A stretch of 27,822 bases of DNA from DASUFP01 sp036274495. GTDB taxonomy: Bacteria; Bacteroidota; Bacteroidia; AKYH767-A; OLB10. The stretch is taken from assembly GCA_036274495.1 (NCBI GenBank), contig DASUFP010000104.1, positions 1-27,822 on the forward strand, in the 5' to 3' direction. The notes under the pieces are model-generated. The model saw nothing but the letters and a program-made list of their open reading frames with translations. It did not search any database and was not told the DNA's origin. This document shows, piece by piece, positions 8,281 through 16,235 of this stretch (position 1 is its first letter; each line of letters begins with the position of its first letter). The position numbers were made by a program, and so were the translations under genes.

Positions 8281-10659
8281 TTAAACTCTCTTTTTTTTCT
8301 TGTTCTGGCGATCTTCTTCGTAGTAACCGTACCCGTATCCGTAACCATTGCCGTATCCGTAGTACAAGGATTTGGCTTTAACCGCATTGAAAATAATACC
8401 GAGACGAGGAAGTTTTTGTTCACGGTTCAGGTTTCTGATAAACTCCAGGTGTTGTCTTCTGGTTACATTCTGCCTGATTACATATAAGGTAAGGTCCGCG
8501 AATTTGCTGAAGAGCATTCCGTCGGTGACCAATCCTACAGGTGGTGAATCAATAATAATTATATCATACCGCTGTTCCAGTTCGGCCATGAATTTTTCCA
8601 TCCGTTCACTCATTATCAGTTCCGATGGGTTAGGAGGCTTTGGTCCCGAAAGTATTATATCGAGATTTGGAACCTCACTGCTGTGCTGAATAACTTCATC
8701 CAGCTGACAGGAACCAATGAGGTAATTGGAAATGCCTAAAGAGTGACTGAGATTAAACTCATCATTCATTTTTGGTTTTCTGAGGTCGCCACCTACCAGC
8801 AGAACGTGTTTACCGGATATGGCGTAAACTGCAGATATATTTGAAGCGCAAAAGCTTTTCCCTTCCGAAGTGGTAGATGAAGTGACAAGTATTTTTTTGC
8901 ATTTTACCTCCGAGGCAATATACTGGATGTTGGTTCTGATAGACCTGAATGCCTCAGCAATTTGTGATTCGGGGCGGTCGGCTACTACGAGGCTGCTGCT
9001 CTCGTCGCTGTAGCCGACCATACCAAGAACAGGAATGGTAATAAAATTTTCAATTTCTTTAAGATCTTTAATTTTATCTGTCAGATTTTCTCTGAGCAGT
9101 AAAAAGGAGATCGGAATAAATAATCCCAGCAGGAGTGCGAAGGTATAGGATTGTGCGGGTACGGGTGTAACCGGTTTATACGATGCACGTGCAGTATCAA
9201 CAACCCGGTTATCGGAAATAGTCGAAGCGAGCATGATGGCTGTTTCGGCTTTCTTTTGCAGGAGGTAATTGTACAAGCCCTGGCGAATGGTGGCCTGGCG
9301 TTCCATTCCTATAAGTTCTCGCTGTGTACCGGGTACCGTTCTAATTTTGGCCTGAATTTGTGCCAGTTGTGATTCGGCCTGCGCCTTGGATGCGTTTAAG
9401 CCATCTTTAATGGATTTCACATTCTCCAGTAAATCTTCTTTGGTATTCTGAATCTGTATGTCGAGTGAAACAACAATCGGGTTGTCGGGTTTTGTTGAAT
9501 TCAGCTGACTTTTCCGCTGACTTTGCAGGTCGTTAAGCTGAGTTACCAGTTTGGCCAGCAGCGGATCGGCAATACCGAGAGATGCAGGTGACATGTTCCC
9601 GATTTCTCTGTCTTCCTGAATATACTGCTCAAGATAGGTAAGAAAAGAAACCTGAATATTGATTTCTGATATACGATCATCATACGATTTCACACTTCCA
9701 AGAAATGCTTGTGCTTCGGTACTGATATCGGTGATGCCTTTTTCGGTTTTAAAGCGTTCCAGATTTTTTTCGGATACATCCAGGTCGGCAGATATTGTTT
9801 TTAACTGATCGTCGATAAAGGTCAGGGTGTTTGATGCCAGTTCGTTTTTCTGATCAATACCGCTTTGCAGATAAACACCCATCAGCATATTCAGAAAATC
9901 GCCTGCTTTCTGAGGAACAGGATCGCGAAGTGATAGCTGCAGAACGGTAGCACGCTTACTTACAAACTCGGTTTTGAGATTTCTGGAGTATTGATCAATC
10001 AATTTGTCGAAATTGTTGATGATAATCATAAAATCTCTCTTCTCATAGTTCGGGTCACCAAATTCAGCATTGCTGAATCGTTGTGATTTCTCGAGCCTGT
10101 ATTTACCCATGTCATCCACAACCAACTCATCAAACAAATGGTTGGCTGTTACCGTTTCTGATGAGTTTTTAAGTGTGTAGGATATTTCATAGTGGTTGCT
10201 GTCGGTAACAGTAACATTTATCGGCTGATCGTAAATCAGAAAGGAGAGAGAATCGTACCGAAGCAAAAGGGGCGACTGCTTATACAATTCCGACTTTTTG
10301 ATTTTACCCACCAGCATATAGGTTACATCGAAGTCGAGCCGGCGAAGTGTTTTTGAAATCATGGATCTCGACTTGATCATCTCAACCTCATTGTCAATGC
10401 CTCCCTGATTGTCAAGGTTGTTCATCTGAGCGAGCAGATCCTGCGCGTTTCCAGTTTTCTTGTTGTCGTTAATCAAAATGGTGCTGGTGGCACTGTATAA
10501 GGGAGTGGTGTACCAGTTATAATAATAGGCACCCAGCAGCGCAATTGATAAACTTATGAGATAGAGGTACCAGTGCTTGAGGAAAAATTTGTAAAAGAAA
10601 AACTGATAATCAATTTTTCTCTCATCACTCATCCGGCTTTCTGTTGGTTGTTCTGTCAT
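8281..10659 (-). CDS. wzc: Polysaccharide co-polymerase / tyrosine autokinase (Wzc, BY-kinase)
   Basis: This 792-aa inner-membrane protein controls polymer length and export. Residues 25-50 hold TM1. A Wzz-like domain and a long periplasmic coiled-coil part (about 270-470, including TVPGTQRELIGMERQATIRQ of the GNVR motif) follow, with TM2 near 505-524. The cytoplasmic BY-kinase has Walker A LVTSSTTSEGKSF (591-603), Walker A' VLLVGGDLRKP (619-629) and Walker B YDIIIIDSPP (698-707). The first Asp of the A' motif is Gly623. The C-terminal tail has eight tyrosines between 766 and 780 alternating with glycine, the likely autophosphorylation cluster. It lies 11 bp downstream of the Wza-like gene, its usual partner. 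Confidence 0.95.
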   Translation of the reverse strand: MTEQPTESRMSDERKIDYQFFFYKFFLKHWYLYLISLSIALLGAYYYNWYTTPLYSATSTILINDNKKTGNAQDLLAQMNNLDNQGGIDNEVEMIKSRSMISKTLRRLDFDVTYMLVGKIKKSELYKQSPLLLRYDSLSFLIYDQPINVTVTDSNHYEISYTLKNSSETVTANHLFDELVVDDMGKYRLEKSQRFSNAEFGDPNYEKRDFMIIINNFDKLIDQYSRNLKTEFVSKRATVLQLSLRDPVPQKAGDFLNMLMGVYLQSGIDQKNELASNTLTFIDDQLKTISADLDVSEKNLERFKTEKGITDISTEAQAFLGSVKSYDDRISEINIQVSFLTYLEQYIQEDREIGNMSPASLGIADPLLAKLVTQLNDLQSQRKSQLNSTKPDNPIVVSLDIQIQNTKEDLLENVKSIKDGLNASKAQAESQLAQIQAKIRTVPGTQRELIGMERQATIRQGLYNYLLQKKAETAIMLASTISDNRVVDTARASYKPVTPVPAQSYTFALLLGLFIPISFLLLRENLTDKIKDLKEIENFITIPVLGMVGYSDESSSLVVADRPESQIAEAFRSIRTNIQYIASEVKCKKILVTSSTTSEGKSFCASNISAVYAISGKHVLLVGGDLRKPKMNDEFNLSHSLGISNYLIGSCQLDEVIQHSSEVPNLDIILSGPKPPNPSELIMSERMEKFMAELEQRYDIIIIDSPPVGLVTDGMLFSKFADLTLYVIRQNVTRRQHLEFIRNLNREQKLPRLGIIFNAVKAKSLYYGYGNGYGYGYGYYEEDRQNKKKKRV
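8320..8364 (-). repeat. Tyr-Gly codon repeat in the kinase tail
   Basis: The tail codons of the wzc-like gene form short imperfect tandem units of TAC-GG-type sequence (seen on the plus strand as repeated CCGTA steps). They encode eight Tyr and six Gly within 15 residues. Such a repeat could vary in length by slippage, which would change the number of phosphorylatable tyrosines. Confidence 0.6.
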
Positions 10660-10670
10660 GCTGTTGGATG

Positions 10671-11465
10671 TTATTTGGCAACATCAATTCTGACCGCAAT
10701 CAGGGTTAATAATGTAAGGAAGCTGATAAGCAGCGGGGCAATTCGATAAAAGGTGTCGGAACTTGCCAGCCGGCCTTTGCCGGCAGCTATGTAAACAATA
10801 TCATTGGGTCTTAAAAAATAATAGGGCGATGTAAAAACTTCCCGGGTTGTCAGATCAATATATCCAAAGTTCTTTTTACCATCGGCTTCCCTTATAATAA
10901 GGACGTGTTCTCTGTCGCCATAAATGGTCATATCACCTGCAAGCCCCAGCACTTCCGGCAAATTAGCTTTTTCGTTGTTGATATAATAGACTCCGGGTAT
11001 TTTCACTTCGCCCAGCACCGTTATCTTGTATGTTTTGAAATAGACATTTACGGTAGGGCTTTGTAAATATTTTTCTAGTTTCGAACGCAACGTGTCCCGG
11101 ATGACGGTTGTTGTCTGGCCGGCAACATTCAGAACACCTACCAACGGGATTTCAATATTTCCGTTATTATCAACCAGGTACTGTGTGCCCTCGTTTGTAG
11201 CTGCACCTGCTGTTTCTGTTCCGGGGTTAAAGAAACTGGCGGCGTCAGGATTTATACTTGTAACTCTGATCTCAAGGAGGTCATTCGGCTGAACCGGAGG
11301 TTCGTATCCGGCAGGTATTGTTAATGAGGTAGCAGCCGAATCCCCTTTAAGTTGGAAATAGTCGGTCTCTTTGCGGGATAAACAGGAGCTAAAAAACAAG
11401 AGAACCGGAACCAGCAAAACGACCTGCCGCATGGACAGTCTGCTGCTGTGATTGAATAACGCCAT
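10671..11465 (-). CDS. Polysaccharide export outer-membrane lipoprotein (Wza-like)
   Basis: This 264-aa protein starts with a lipoprotein signal (VVLLVPVLLFFSSC) whose lipidated Cys is residue 28. The poly-export domain follows from VQPNDLLEIRVTSINPDAAS to VDNNGNIEIPLVGVLNVAG and QSPTVNVYF. It is followed by an SLBB-type domain beginning ITVLGEVKIPGVYYI. The extreme C-terminus has one hydrophobic helix (RIAPLLISFLTLLTLIAVRI), as in short Bacteroidota Wza homologues that insert into the outer membrane. It forms the exit channel and works with the Wzc-like kinase encoded 11 bp downstream. It is the first gene of the operon and has a promoter-like element about 36 bp upstream. An internal ATG at codon 12 is an alternative start that would still keep the signal peptide. 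Confidence 0.93.
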   Translation of the reverse strand: MALFNHSSRLSMRQVVLLVPVLLFFSSCLSRKETDYFQLKGDSAATSLTIPAGYEPPVQPNDLLEIRVTSINPDAASFFNPGTETAGAATNEGTQYLVDNNGNIEIPLVGVLNVAGQTTTVIRDTLRSKLEKYLQSPTVNVYFKTYKITVLGEVKIPGVYYINNEKANLPEVLGLAGDMTIYGDREHVLIIREADGKKNFGYIDLTTREVFTSPYYFLRPNDIVYIAAGKGRLASSDTFYRIAPLLISFLTLLTLIAVRIDVAK

Positions 11466-11500
11466 AATGTGAATTGGTAGGGCTCTTTTTACAGAATTTG

Positions 11501-11529
11501 CAAATATATGAAATAAAAAGTGAGACCAA
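11501..11529 (-). promoter_or_regulatory. Putative promoter of the exopolysaccharide operon
   Basis: On the minus strand, positions 11508-11501 read TATATTTG, a perfect match to the Bacteroidota -7 consensus TAnnTTTG. A TTG (-33-like) lies at 11529-11527 with an 18-bp spacer, close to the usual 19-21. The start codon at 11465 is about 35 bp downstream, so the 5' leader would be short. Confidence 0.6.
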
Positions 11530-11632
11530 GGGTATCTTGCTCTTTAATAATCAGTGCTTTATGAACTTTCTATGCGATATTTGCTTCGGGTGGCCGTTAC
11601 AGCAAACCGACGGCATGTACCACTTGTTACAA

Positions 11633-11657
11633 ATGATAATTGTCATGATAGAATGAC
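11633..11657. promoter_or_regulatory. Candidate operator upstream of paaA
   Basis: Two overlapping inverted repeats lie just upstream of the paaA -7 element. One is a 14-bp imperfect palindrome at 11633-11646 (ATGATAATTGTCAT, one mismatched pair). The other is a perfect 5-bp repeat, GTCAT (11642-11646) and ATGAC (11653-11657), spaced by 6 bp. A TetR- or GntR-type repressor of phenylacetate genes would be expected to bind in this place, but no such regulator is in the window. Confidence 0.3.
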
Positions 11658-11667
11658 GCAGAAATGG

Positions 11668-11675
11668 TAAATTTG
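11668..11675 (+). promoter_or_regulatory. Putative paaA promoter (-7 element)
   Basis: TAAATTTG matches TAnnTTTG exactly and ends 21 bp before the paaA ATG. The nearest upstream TTG is at 11640-11642 with a 25-bp spacer, longer than the usual 19-21, so the -33 part is weak. A weak core next to an inverted repeat fits an activated or repressed inducible promoter. Confidence 0.5.
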
Positions 11676-11696
11676 TAGGGTTAAAAAACGAATTAT

Positions 11697-12623
11697 ATGT
11701 CTGAAGCGCAATTAGAAAAAGAATTTCAGGATAAGATAGATGCCGGTATCGTTATCGAACCAAAGGATTGGATGCCCGAGAGGTACAGGAAGCAATTGGT
11801 TCGGATGATGTCACAGCATGCACATTCTGAGGTGGTTGGAATGCTTCCTGAAGGGAACTGGATTACCCGGGCACCTAATCTTTCACGTAAAGCAATTCTG
11901 CTGGCAAAAGTGCAGGATGAGGCAGGGCACGGACTCTATATATACAGCGCGGCCGAAACGCTCGGAGTGAACAGAGAAACAATGCTGGAGCAGTTACTTA
12001 CCGGCAAAGCCAAATATTCTTCCATATTTAATTATCCCACCCTTACATGGGCCGATATTGGCGCAATAGGCTGGCTGGTTGACGGAGCTGCTATCGTAAA
12101 CCAAACCGCACTCGCACGCTGTTCCTATGGTCCGTATTCAAGAGCGATGATCCGGATTTGTAAAGAGGAAAATTTTCACAACAAGCAGGGGTACCAGATT
12201 TTGGCCTATCTGATGGGTGGAACGCAGGAACAAAAAGAGATGGCCCAGGATGCCATGAACAGGTGGTGGTGGCCATCGTTGATGATGTTTGGTCCTTCTG
12301 ACAAAAATTCTCCCAACAGTGAAGAACTGATGCGCTGGAAAGTTAAACTGCATTCCAACGACGATTTACGTCAGCGTTTTATCGACCGCACTGTTCCGCA
12401 GGCCGAAGCAATTGGCTTAACAATTCCTGACCCTGATCTGAAATGGGATCCCAAAACAAGACATTATCATTTCGGACAAATCAACTGGGAAGAATTTAAT
12501 GCTGTAGTAGCCGGAAACGGACCCTGCAATAAGGAGCGGTTGCGTGCCAGAACCAAGGCGCATGAAGAAGGTGCATGGGTGAGACGCGCCGCCGAAGCAT
12601 ACGCTTCCAAACATAAAAATTGA
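11697..12623 (+). CDS. paaA: Phenylacetyl-CoA 1,2-epoxidase catalytic subunit PaaA
   Basis: PaaA (308 aa) is the diiron oxygenase subunit that inserts oxygen into the ring of phenylacetyl-CoA, giving the 1,2-epoxide. The diiron ligand pattern is complete. Glu45 lies in HAHSEVVG, an E-x-x-H is in KVQDEAGHG (Glu75/His78), and a second E-x-x-H is in CKEENFHNKQG (Glu158/His161). The length matches the family. It heads the phenylacetate operon, with paaB 30 bp and paaC a further 18 bp downstream. The protein works as a complex with PaaC and with PaaB. Electrons normally come from PaaE, whose gene is not in this window. The start ATG follows an A-rich leader and a -7 type promoter element. Confidence 0.97.
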   Translation: MSEAQLEKEFQDKIDAGIVIEPKDWMPERYRKQLVRMMSQHAHSEVVGMLPEGNWITRAPNLSRKAILLAKVQDEAGHGLYIYSAAETLGVNRETMLEQLLTGKAKYSSIFNYPTLTWADIGAIGWLVDGAAIVNQTALARCSYGPYSRAMIRICKEENFHNKQGYQILAYLMGGTQEQKEMAQDAMNRWWWPSLMMFGPSDKNSPNSEELMRWKVKLHSNDDLRQRFIDRTVPQAEAIGLTIPDPDLKWDPKTRHYHFGQINWEEFNAVVAGNGPCNKERLRARTKAHEEGAWVRRAAEAYASKHKN

Positions 12624-12653
12624 TTCGCTCCGGTTACATATTTTTAATTACTC

Positions 12654-12959
12654 ATGGAAAAAAACGATAACAACGATACACAGTGGCTGCTTTATGAAGT
12701 ATTCACTCAGCCTAAATCAGGTCAGCCGTTTGAACACGCGGGAAGTCTCCGCGCACCCGATAATGAGATGGCATTACTGAATGCCCGCGATGTTTACAGC
12801 CGGCGCAATGAAGCGGTTTCGATATGGGTTGTACCCTCAACAGCCATTACAGCTTCTTCCCCCGAGGACAGCGGGGCCTTCTTTGATCCGTCAAACGACA
12901 AAGTATACCGACATCCCAATTTTTACAAAACCAGTGATGGTGTTAAAATGATTTCCTGA
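12654..12959 (+). CDS. paaB: Phenylacetyl-CoA epoxidase subunit PaaB
   Basis: This small subunit (101 aa) belongs to the multicomponent phenylacetyl-CoA epoxidase. Family features visible are WLLYEVFTQPKSGQPFEHAG at the N-terminus, then LRAPDNEMALLNARDVYSRR and SIWVVPSTAI. PaaB has no catalytic residues and is needed for assembly and activity of the PaaAC oxygenase. It lies between paaA and paaC with short gaps and no promoter of its own, so it is cotranscribed. Confidence 0.95.
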   Translation: MEKNDNNDTQWLLYEVFTQPKSGQPFEHAGSLRAPDNEMALLNARDVYSRRNEAVSIWVVPSTAITASSPEDSGAFFDPSNDKVYRHPNFYKTSDGVKMIS

Positions 12960-12977
12960 TCAATAAGTTGAACAATT

Positions 12978-13739
12978 ATGAATGAAAAAGAGGCGCTGGT
13001 TGAATACTGTCTGAGAATCGGAGATACATCACTTATTTCCGGACAGCGGATGTCGGAGTGGTGCGGGCATGCTCCCATTCTTGAAGAAGATATTGCACTT
13101 ACCAATATTGCACTGGATCTTATCGGTCAGGCCCGGATGCTTTACGGATATGCAGCACAGGTTGAAGGCAAGTCGAGAACGGAAGATGATTTGGCCTACT
13201 TTCGTGACGCACGGCAGTACCGCAATGTGTTACTTGCCGAATTACCGAATGGGGATTTTGCAATGACCGTGGCACGGCAGTTTCTGTTGTCGGTGTACAG
13301 TTATCACCTTTATACGCAGCTTTGTGCAAGCTCCGATAAACAGCTGGCTGCATTTGCCGCTAAATCGATAAAGGAAGTAGCCTATCATGTACGTCATTTT
13401 AACGATTGGGTGCTTCGTCTGGGCGACGGTACCCAAGAGAGTCACCAGCGGCTTCAGGAGGCGGTAAACGAATTATGGAATTTCGTTGATGATTTGTTTA
13501 TGGCAGATGAGGTGGATCAAATGATGGAGAAAGCGAAAATAGGTGCCGATCACAATGCATTACGAGCTGTATGGGAAACAACTGTTCTTAAAACCCTGGC
13601 CGATGCAAAGATTACTGTTCCAGCTGTAAATAATTTTATGAGAAGCGGGAGCAGGGCAGGTAATCATACCGAATATTTGGGTTATGTGCTGGCCGAAATG
13701 CAATCACTTCCCAGGTCGTACCCCGATGCCAAATGGTAA
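12978..13739 (+). CDS. paaC: Phenylacetyl-CoA epoxidase structural subunit PaaC
   Basis: PaaC (253 aa) is the structural partner of PaaA in the epoxidase. It has the four-helix ferritin-like fold. Family-specific stretches include YCLRIGDTSLISGQRMSEWC, EDIALTNIALDLIGQARMLY and VAYHVRHFNDWVLRLGDGT. Full diiron ligand sets are not maintained, as expected for this non-catalytic subunit. The stop codon overlaps the paaD start by 7 bp, pointing to coupled translation. Length and order (A-B-C-D) are standard. Confidence 0.95.
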   Translation: MNEKEALVEYCLRIGDTSLISGQRMSEWCGHAPILEEDIALTNIALDLIGQARMLYGYAAQVEGKSRTEDDLAYFRDARQYRNVLLAELPNGDFAMTVARQFLLSVYSYHLYTQLCASSDKQLAAFAAKSIKEVAYHVRHFNDWVLRLGDGTQESHQRLQEAVNELWNFVDDLFMADEVDQMMEKAKIGADHNALRAVWETTVLKTLADAKITVPAVNNFMRSGSRAGNHTEYLGYVLAEMQSLPRSYPDAKW

Positions 13740-14236
13740 CAAACACTACAGATATCAGCCGGATTCGTTCTGTGGTTTCAGGTGTCTGCGATCCCGAAAT
13801 TCCGGTGCTGACAATTGAAGACCTTGGAATTTTACGGGATATCCGTTTTGAAAAAGAAAAACTGGTTGTTGAGATAACTCCAACTTTTACAGGTTGTCCT
13901 GCAATGCGAACCATTGCAGACGAAATTGCGGATGTGCTCAGGTCAGAAGGATTTACGGATTTTGATGTGCGATTGGTGTATTCACCTGCATGGACCACCG
14001 ACTGGATTTCGGAGAGTGGTAAATTGAAACTTAAAGAATATGGAATTGCGCCACCTGCCCGTTCAACCGAACAACATCTTGCAGCACTCTTAAGCGGCGT
14101 CCGCGAATTGGTTCATTGTCCTTTCTGCAATTCGGCAAATACACGACTTACCAGTCCTTTTGGATCAACTGCATGTAAGGCGTTGCATTATTGCGATAAT
14201 TGTCACCAGCCATTCGAAGAATTTAAGTGCCATTGA
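13733..14236 (+). CDS. paaD: Phenylacetate epoxidase maturation protein PaaD
   Basis: PaaD (167 aa) combines an N-terminal MIP18/DUF59-type domain with a C-terminal cysteine-rich segment. The first part has GVCDPEIPVLTIEDLGILRD and the conserved Cys55 of TFTGCPAMR, as in Fe-S assembly factors of the SufT/MIP18 group. The second part holds Cys129, Cys132, Cys148, Cys154, Cys157 and Cys166, able to bind zinc or an Fe-S cluster. The protein is needed for a functional epoxidase, most likely for cofactor maturation. It starts inside the end of paaC. Confidence 0.94.
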   Translation: MVTNTTDISRIRSVVSGVCDPEIPVLTIEDLGILRDIRFEKEKLVVEITPTFTGCPAMRTIADEIADVLRSEGFTDFDVRLVYSPAWTTDWISESGKLKLKEYGIAPPARSTEQHLAALLSGVRELVHCPFCNSANTRLTSPFGSTACKALHYCDNCHQPFEEFKCH

Positions 14237-14288
14237 CAGGAACCGATCATTACAGGATGTTTACTCACGTATTTTAATAAACTTTTTT

Positions 14289-15062
14289 ATGAGCTTGATT
14301 TTTGAAGTTACTTCCGGTGTAGCACTCCTAAGGCTTAACCGCCCTGAGGTCCTCAACAGTTTTAACAAAGAAATGGCACTTGCCCTGCAATCGGCACTCG
14401 ACGAATGTGCGAAGCGTGACGATATCAGAGCGGTGCTATTGACAGGGGAGGGAAGAGCCTTTTCTGCCGGTCAGGATCTGGCTGAGGCAGTGGCAACCGA
14501 CGGACCTGCTCTACAGTCAATAGTCAGGGACCATTACAATCCCATCATCTTAAAAATCCGGAACCTGATGAAGCCTGTTGTCTGCGCCGTAAATGGTGTG
14601 GCTGCCGGTGCCGGTGCTAATATTGCGCTCAGCTGTGATATTGTTTTTGCTGCCGAGTCTGCCTCTTTCATTCAGGCATTCAGTAAAATCGGTTTAATTC
14701 CCGATAGCGGCGGCACCTACTTTTTGCCCAGGCTGATAGGAATGCAAAGGGCCTCGGCCTTAATGATGCTTGGTGATAAAATAGGATCCGCTCAGGCTCT
14801 TCAAATGGGAATGATTTATAAGGTTTGTGCCGATGATCAGTTAGCTGAAATTACCGGTAAGTGTGCTGCTGATCTGGCTAAGGCTCCTACCAAAGGACTT
14901 GGTTATACCAAACAGGCGCTAAACAATTCCATGCGTGCTACGCTTGAAGAGCAACTCGAAATGGAAGAGCAATTGCAGACGCTTGCAGGCAAAACACATG
15001 ATTATAATGAGGGAGTAAATGCTTTTCTGGGAAAAAGAAAACCGGAGTTCAAAGGCAACTAA
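14289..15062 (+). CDS. paaG: Ring-opening 1,2-epoxyphenylacetyl-CoA isomerase PaaG (crotonase family)
   Basis: PaaG (257 aa) converts the ring epoxide to the seven-membered oxepin-CoA. It is a crotonase-fold protein. The oxyanion-hole elements are RAFSAGQDL (56-64) and NGVAAGAGAN (102-111). The acid at IPDSGGT (Asp139) is the hallmark of this isomerase group. The two catalytic Glu positions of true enoyl-CoA hydratases are Asn111 and Phe131 here, so it should not be a hydratase. The frame is open upstream to 14160 inside paaD, but ATG 14289 begins right at the conserved start SLIFEV, 52 bp after paaD, so I used it. An oxepin hydrolase (PaaZ) is encoded later in the window. Confidence 0.93.
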   Translation: MSLIFEVTSGVALLRLNRPEVLNSFNKEMALALQSALDECAKRDDIRAVLLTGEGRAFSAGQDLAEAVATDGPALQSIVRDHYNPIILKIRNLMKPVVCAVNGVAAGAGANIALSCDIVFAAESASFIQAFSKIGLIPDSGGTYFLPRLIGMQRASALMMLGDKIGSAQALQMGMIYKVCADDQLAEITGKCAADLAKAPTKGLGYTKQALNNSMRATLEEQLEMEEQLQTLAGKTHDYNEGVNAFLGKRKPEFKGN

Positions 15063-15071
15063 ATACGTGTT

Positions 15072-16235
15072 ATGAAGAAAATGAAAGTAGGAGTAGCAGG
15101 GGCAGGTGCAATGGGCAGCGGTATAGCCCAGGTGGCTGCCTCAGCCGGTCACGATGTTGTGCTGATGGATACGAATCAGCAGGTCCTTGACAAGGCAATT
15201 AAAGCGATAACTGACAGTACCAAAAAACTGGTTGACAAGAACAAGATAGAAAAGGCGGAAGCGGATGGGCTCCTGGCGAGAATTACAACAGCAACGACTG
15301 TTGAAGGATTCAGCGGCTGCGGACTCGTAATTGAAGCGGTAGTTGAGAAGCTGGAAATAAAACAGGAATTATTTCGTGAAATTGAAAAACATATCGATTC
15401 CCAAGCCATACTCGCCACCAACACCTCTTCGCTGCCGGTTGTTTCCATTGCCAACGGATGTATGCACAGTGAACGGGTAATTGGAATTCATTTTTTCAAT
15501 CCTGCTGTGTTGATGCCGCTGGTGGAAATAATACCTGCGCTGACAACTCATTCCAGCGTATTGGAAGAAGCACAGCAGTTAATTCGTTCCTGGGGGAAAC
15601 ATACAGTTGTTGCCAAAGATACTCCGGGCTTTATTGTAAACCGTGTAGCCAGACCGTTTTATGGTGAAGCTATTAAAATTTATGAGGAGGGTATTGCTTC
15701 AACGTCTACTATTGACTGGGCAATGAAAGAATTTGGCGGTTTCAGGATGGGACCTTTTGAGCTGATGGATTTTATTGGTAACGATGTAAACTACAGCGTT
15801 TCCGAAACGGTGTGGAAGCAGCTTTTTTATGATCCGAGGTATAAACCCTCGCTAACGCAAAAACGACTTTCGGAGGCGGGAATGCTTGGGAAAAAATCAG
15901 GCAAAGGATATTATGATTACACACCCGGTGCTGTACTCCCTGCTCCCGACAAGAATGAGGTGCTTGGTAAGTATATTTTTGAGCGCATTCTTGCCATGCT
16001 CATCAATGAAGCAGCTGACGCACTCTACCTGAACATAGCAACACGCGACGACATTGATACCGCTATGACCAAAGGAGTGAACTACCCAATGGGTTTACTC
16101 GGGTGGGCAGATACGTTTGGGATTGGGAAAGTTATTGAGATTCTGGATGGGCTTGATGCCGATTACCGTGACGGCAGATACAGAACAAGTCTGTTGCTCA
16201 GAAAAATGAAAAGTGAAGTCAGGAAATTCTATTGA
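15072..16235 (+). CDS. paaH: 3-hydroxyacyl-CoA dehydrogenase PaaH
   Basis: The protein is 387 aa. It oxidises 3-hydroxyadipyl-CoA to 3-oxoadipyl-CoA with NAD+. Residues 5-20 carry the Rossmann motif VGVAGAGAMGSGIAQ (GxGxxG). The active-site block ILATNTSSLP (113-122) and the catalytic His140 in RVIGIHFFNPAVLMPLVE follow. The first C-terminal dimerisation domain begins at about residue 187 and a second, 3HCDH-type repeat at about 300. It is shorter than the roughly 475-aa proteobacterial PaaH, a common form in other phyla. It lies 9 bp after paaG, and its last 7 bp overlap the end of a convergent small gene. Confidence 0.92.
   Translation: MKKMKVGVAGAGAMGSGIAQVAASAGHDVVLMDTNQQVLDKAIKAITDSTKKLVDKNKIEKAEADGLLARITTATTVEGFSGCGLVIEAVVEKLEIKQELFREIEKHIDSQAILATNTSSLPVVSIANGCMHSERVIGIHFFNPAVLMPLVEIIPALTTHSSVLEEAQQLIRSWGKHTVVAKDTPGFIVNRVARPFYGEAIKIYEEGIASTSTIDWAMKEFGGFRMGPFELMDFIGNDVNYSVSETVWKQLFYDPRYKPSLTQKRLSEAGMLGKKSGKGYYDYTPGAVLPAPDKNEVLGKYIFERILAMLINEAADALYLNIATRDDIDTAMTKGVNYPMGLLGWADTFGIGKVIEILDGLDADYRDGRYRTSLLLRKMKSEVRKFY

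Noticed and set aside
11474..11656. 60-aa plus-strand open frame in the divergent control region
   Set aside because: It overlaps the leftward promoter and the candidate operator, has no family likeness and no clear ribosome binding site.
14160..14288. Upstream in-frame extension of paaG into paaD
   Set aside because: It overlaps paaD by 77 bp and lacks similarity to PaaG; ATG 14289 gives the standard length.
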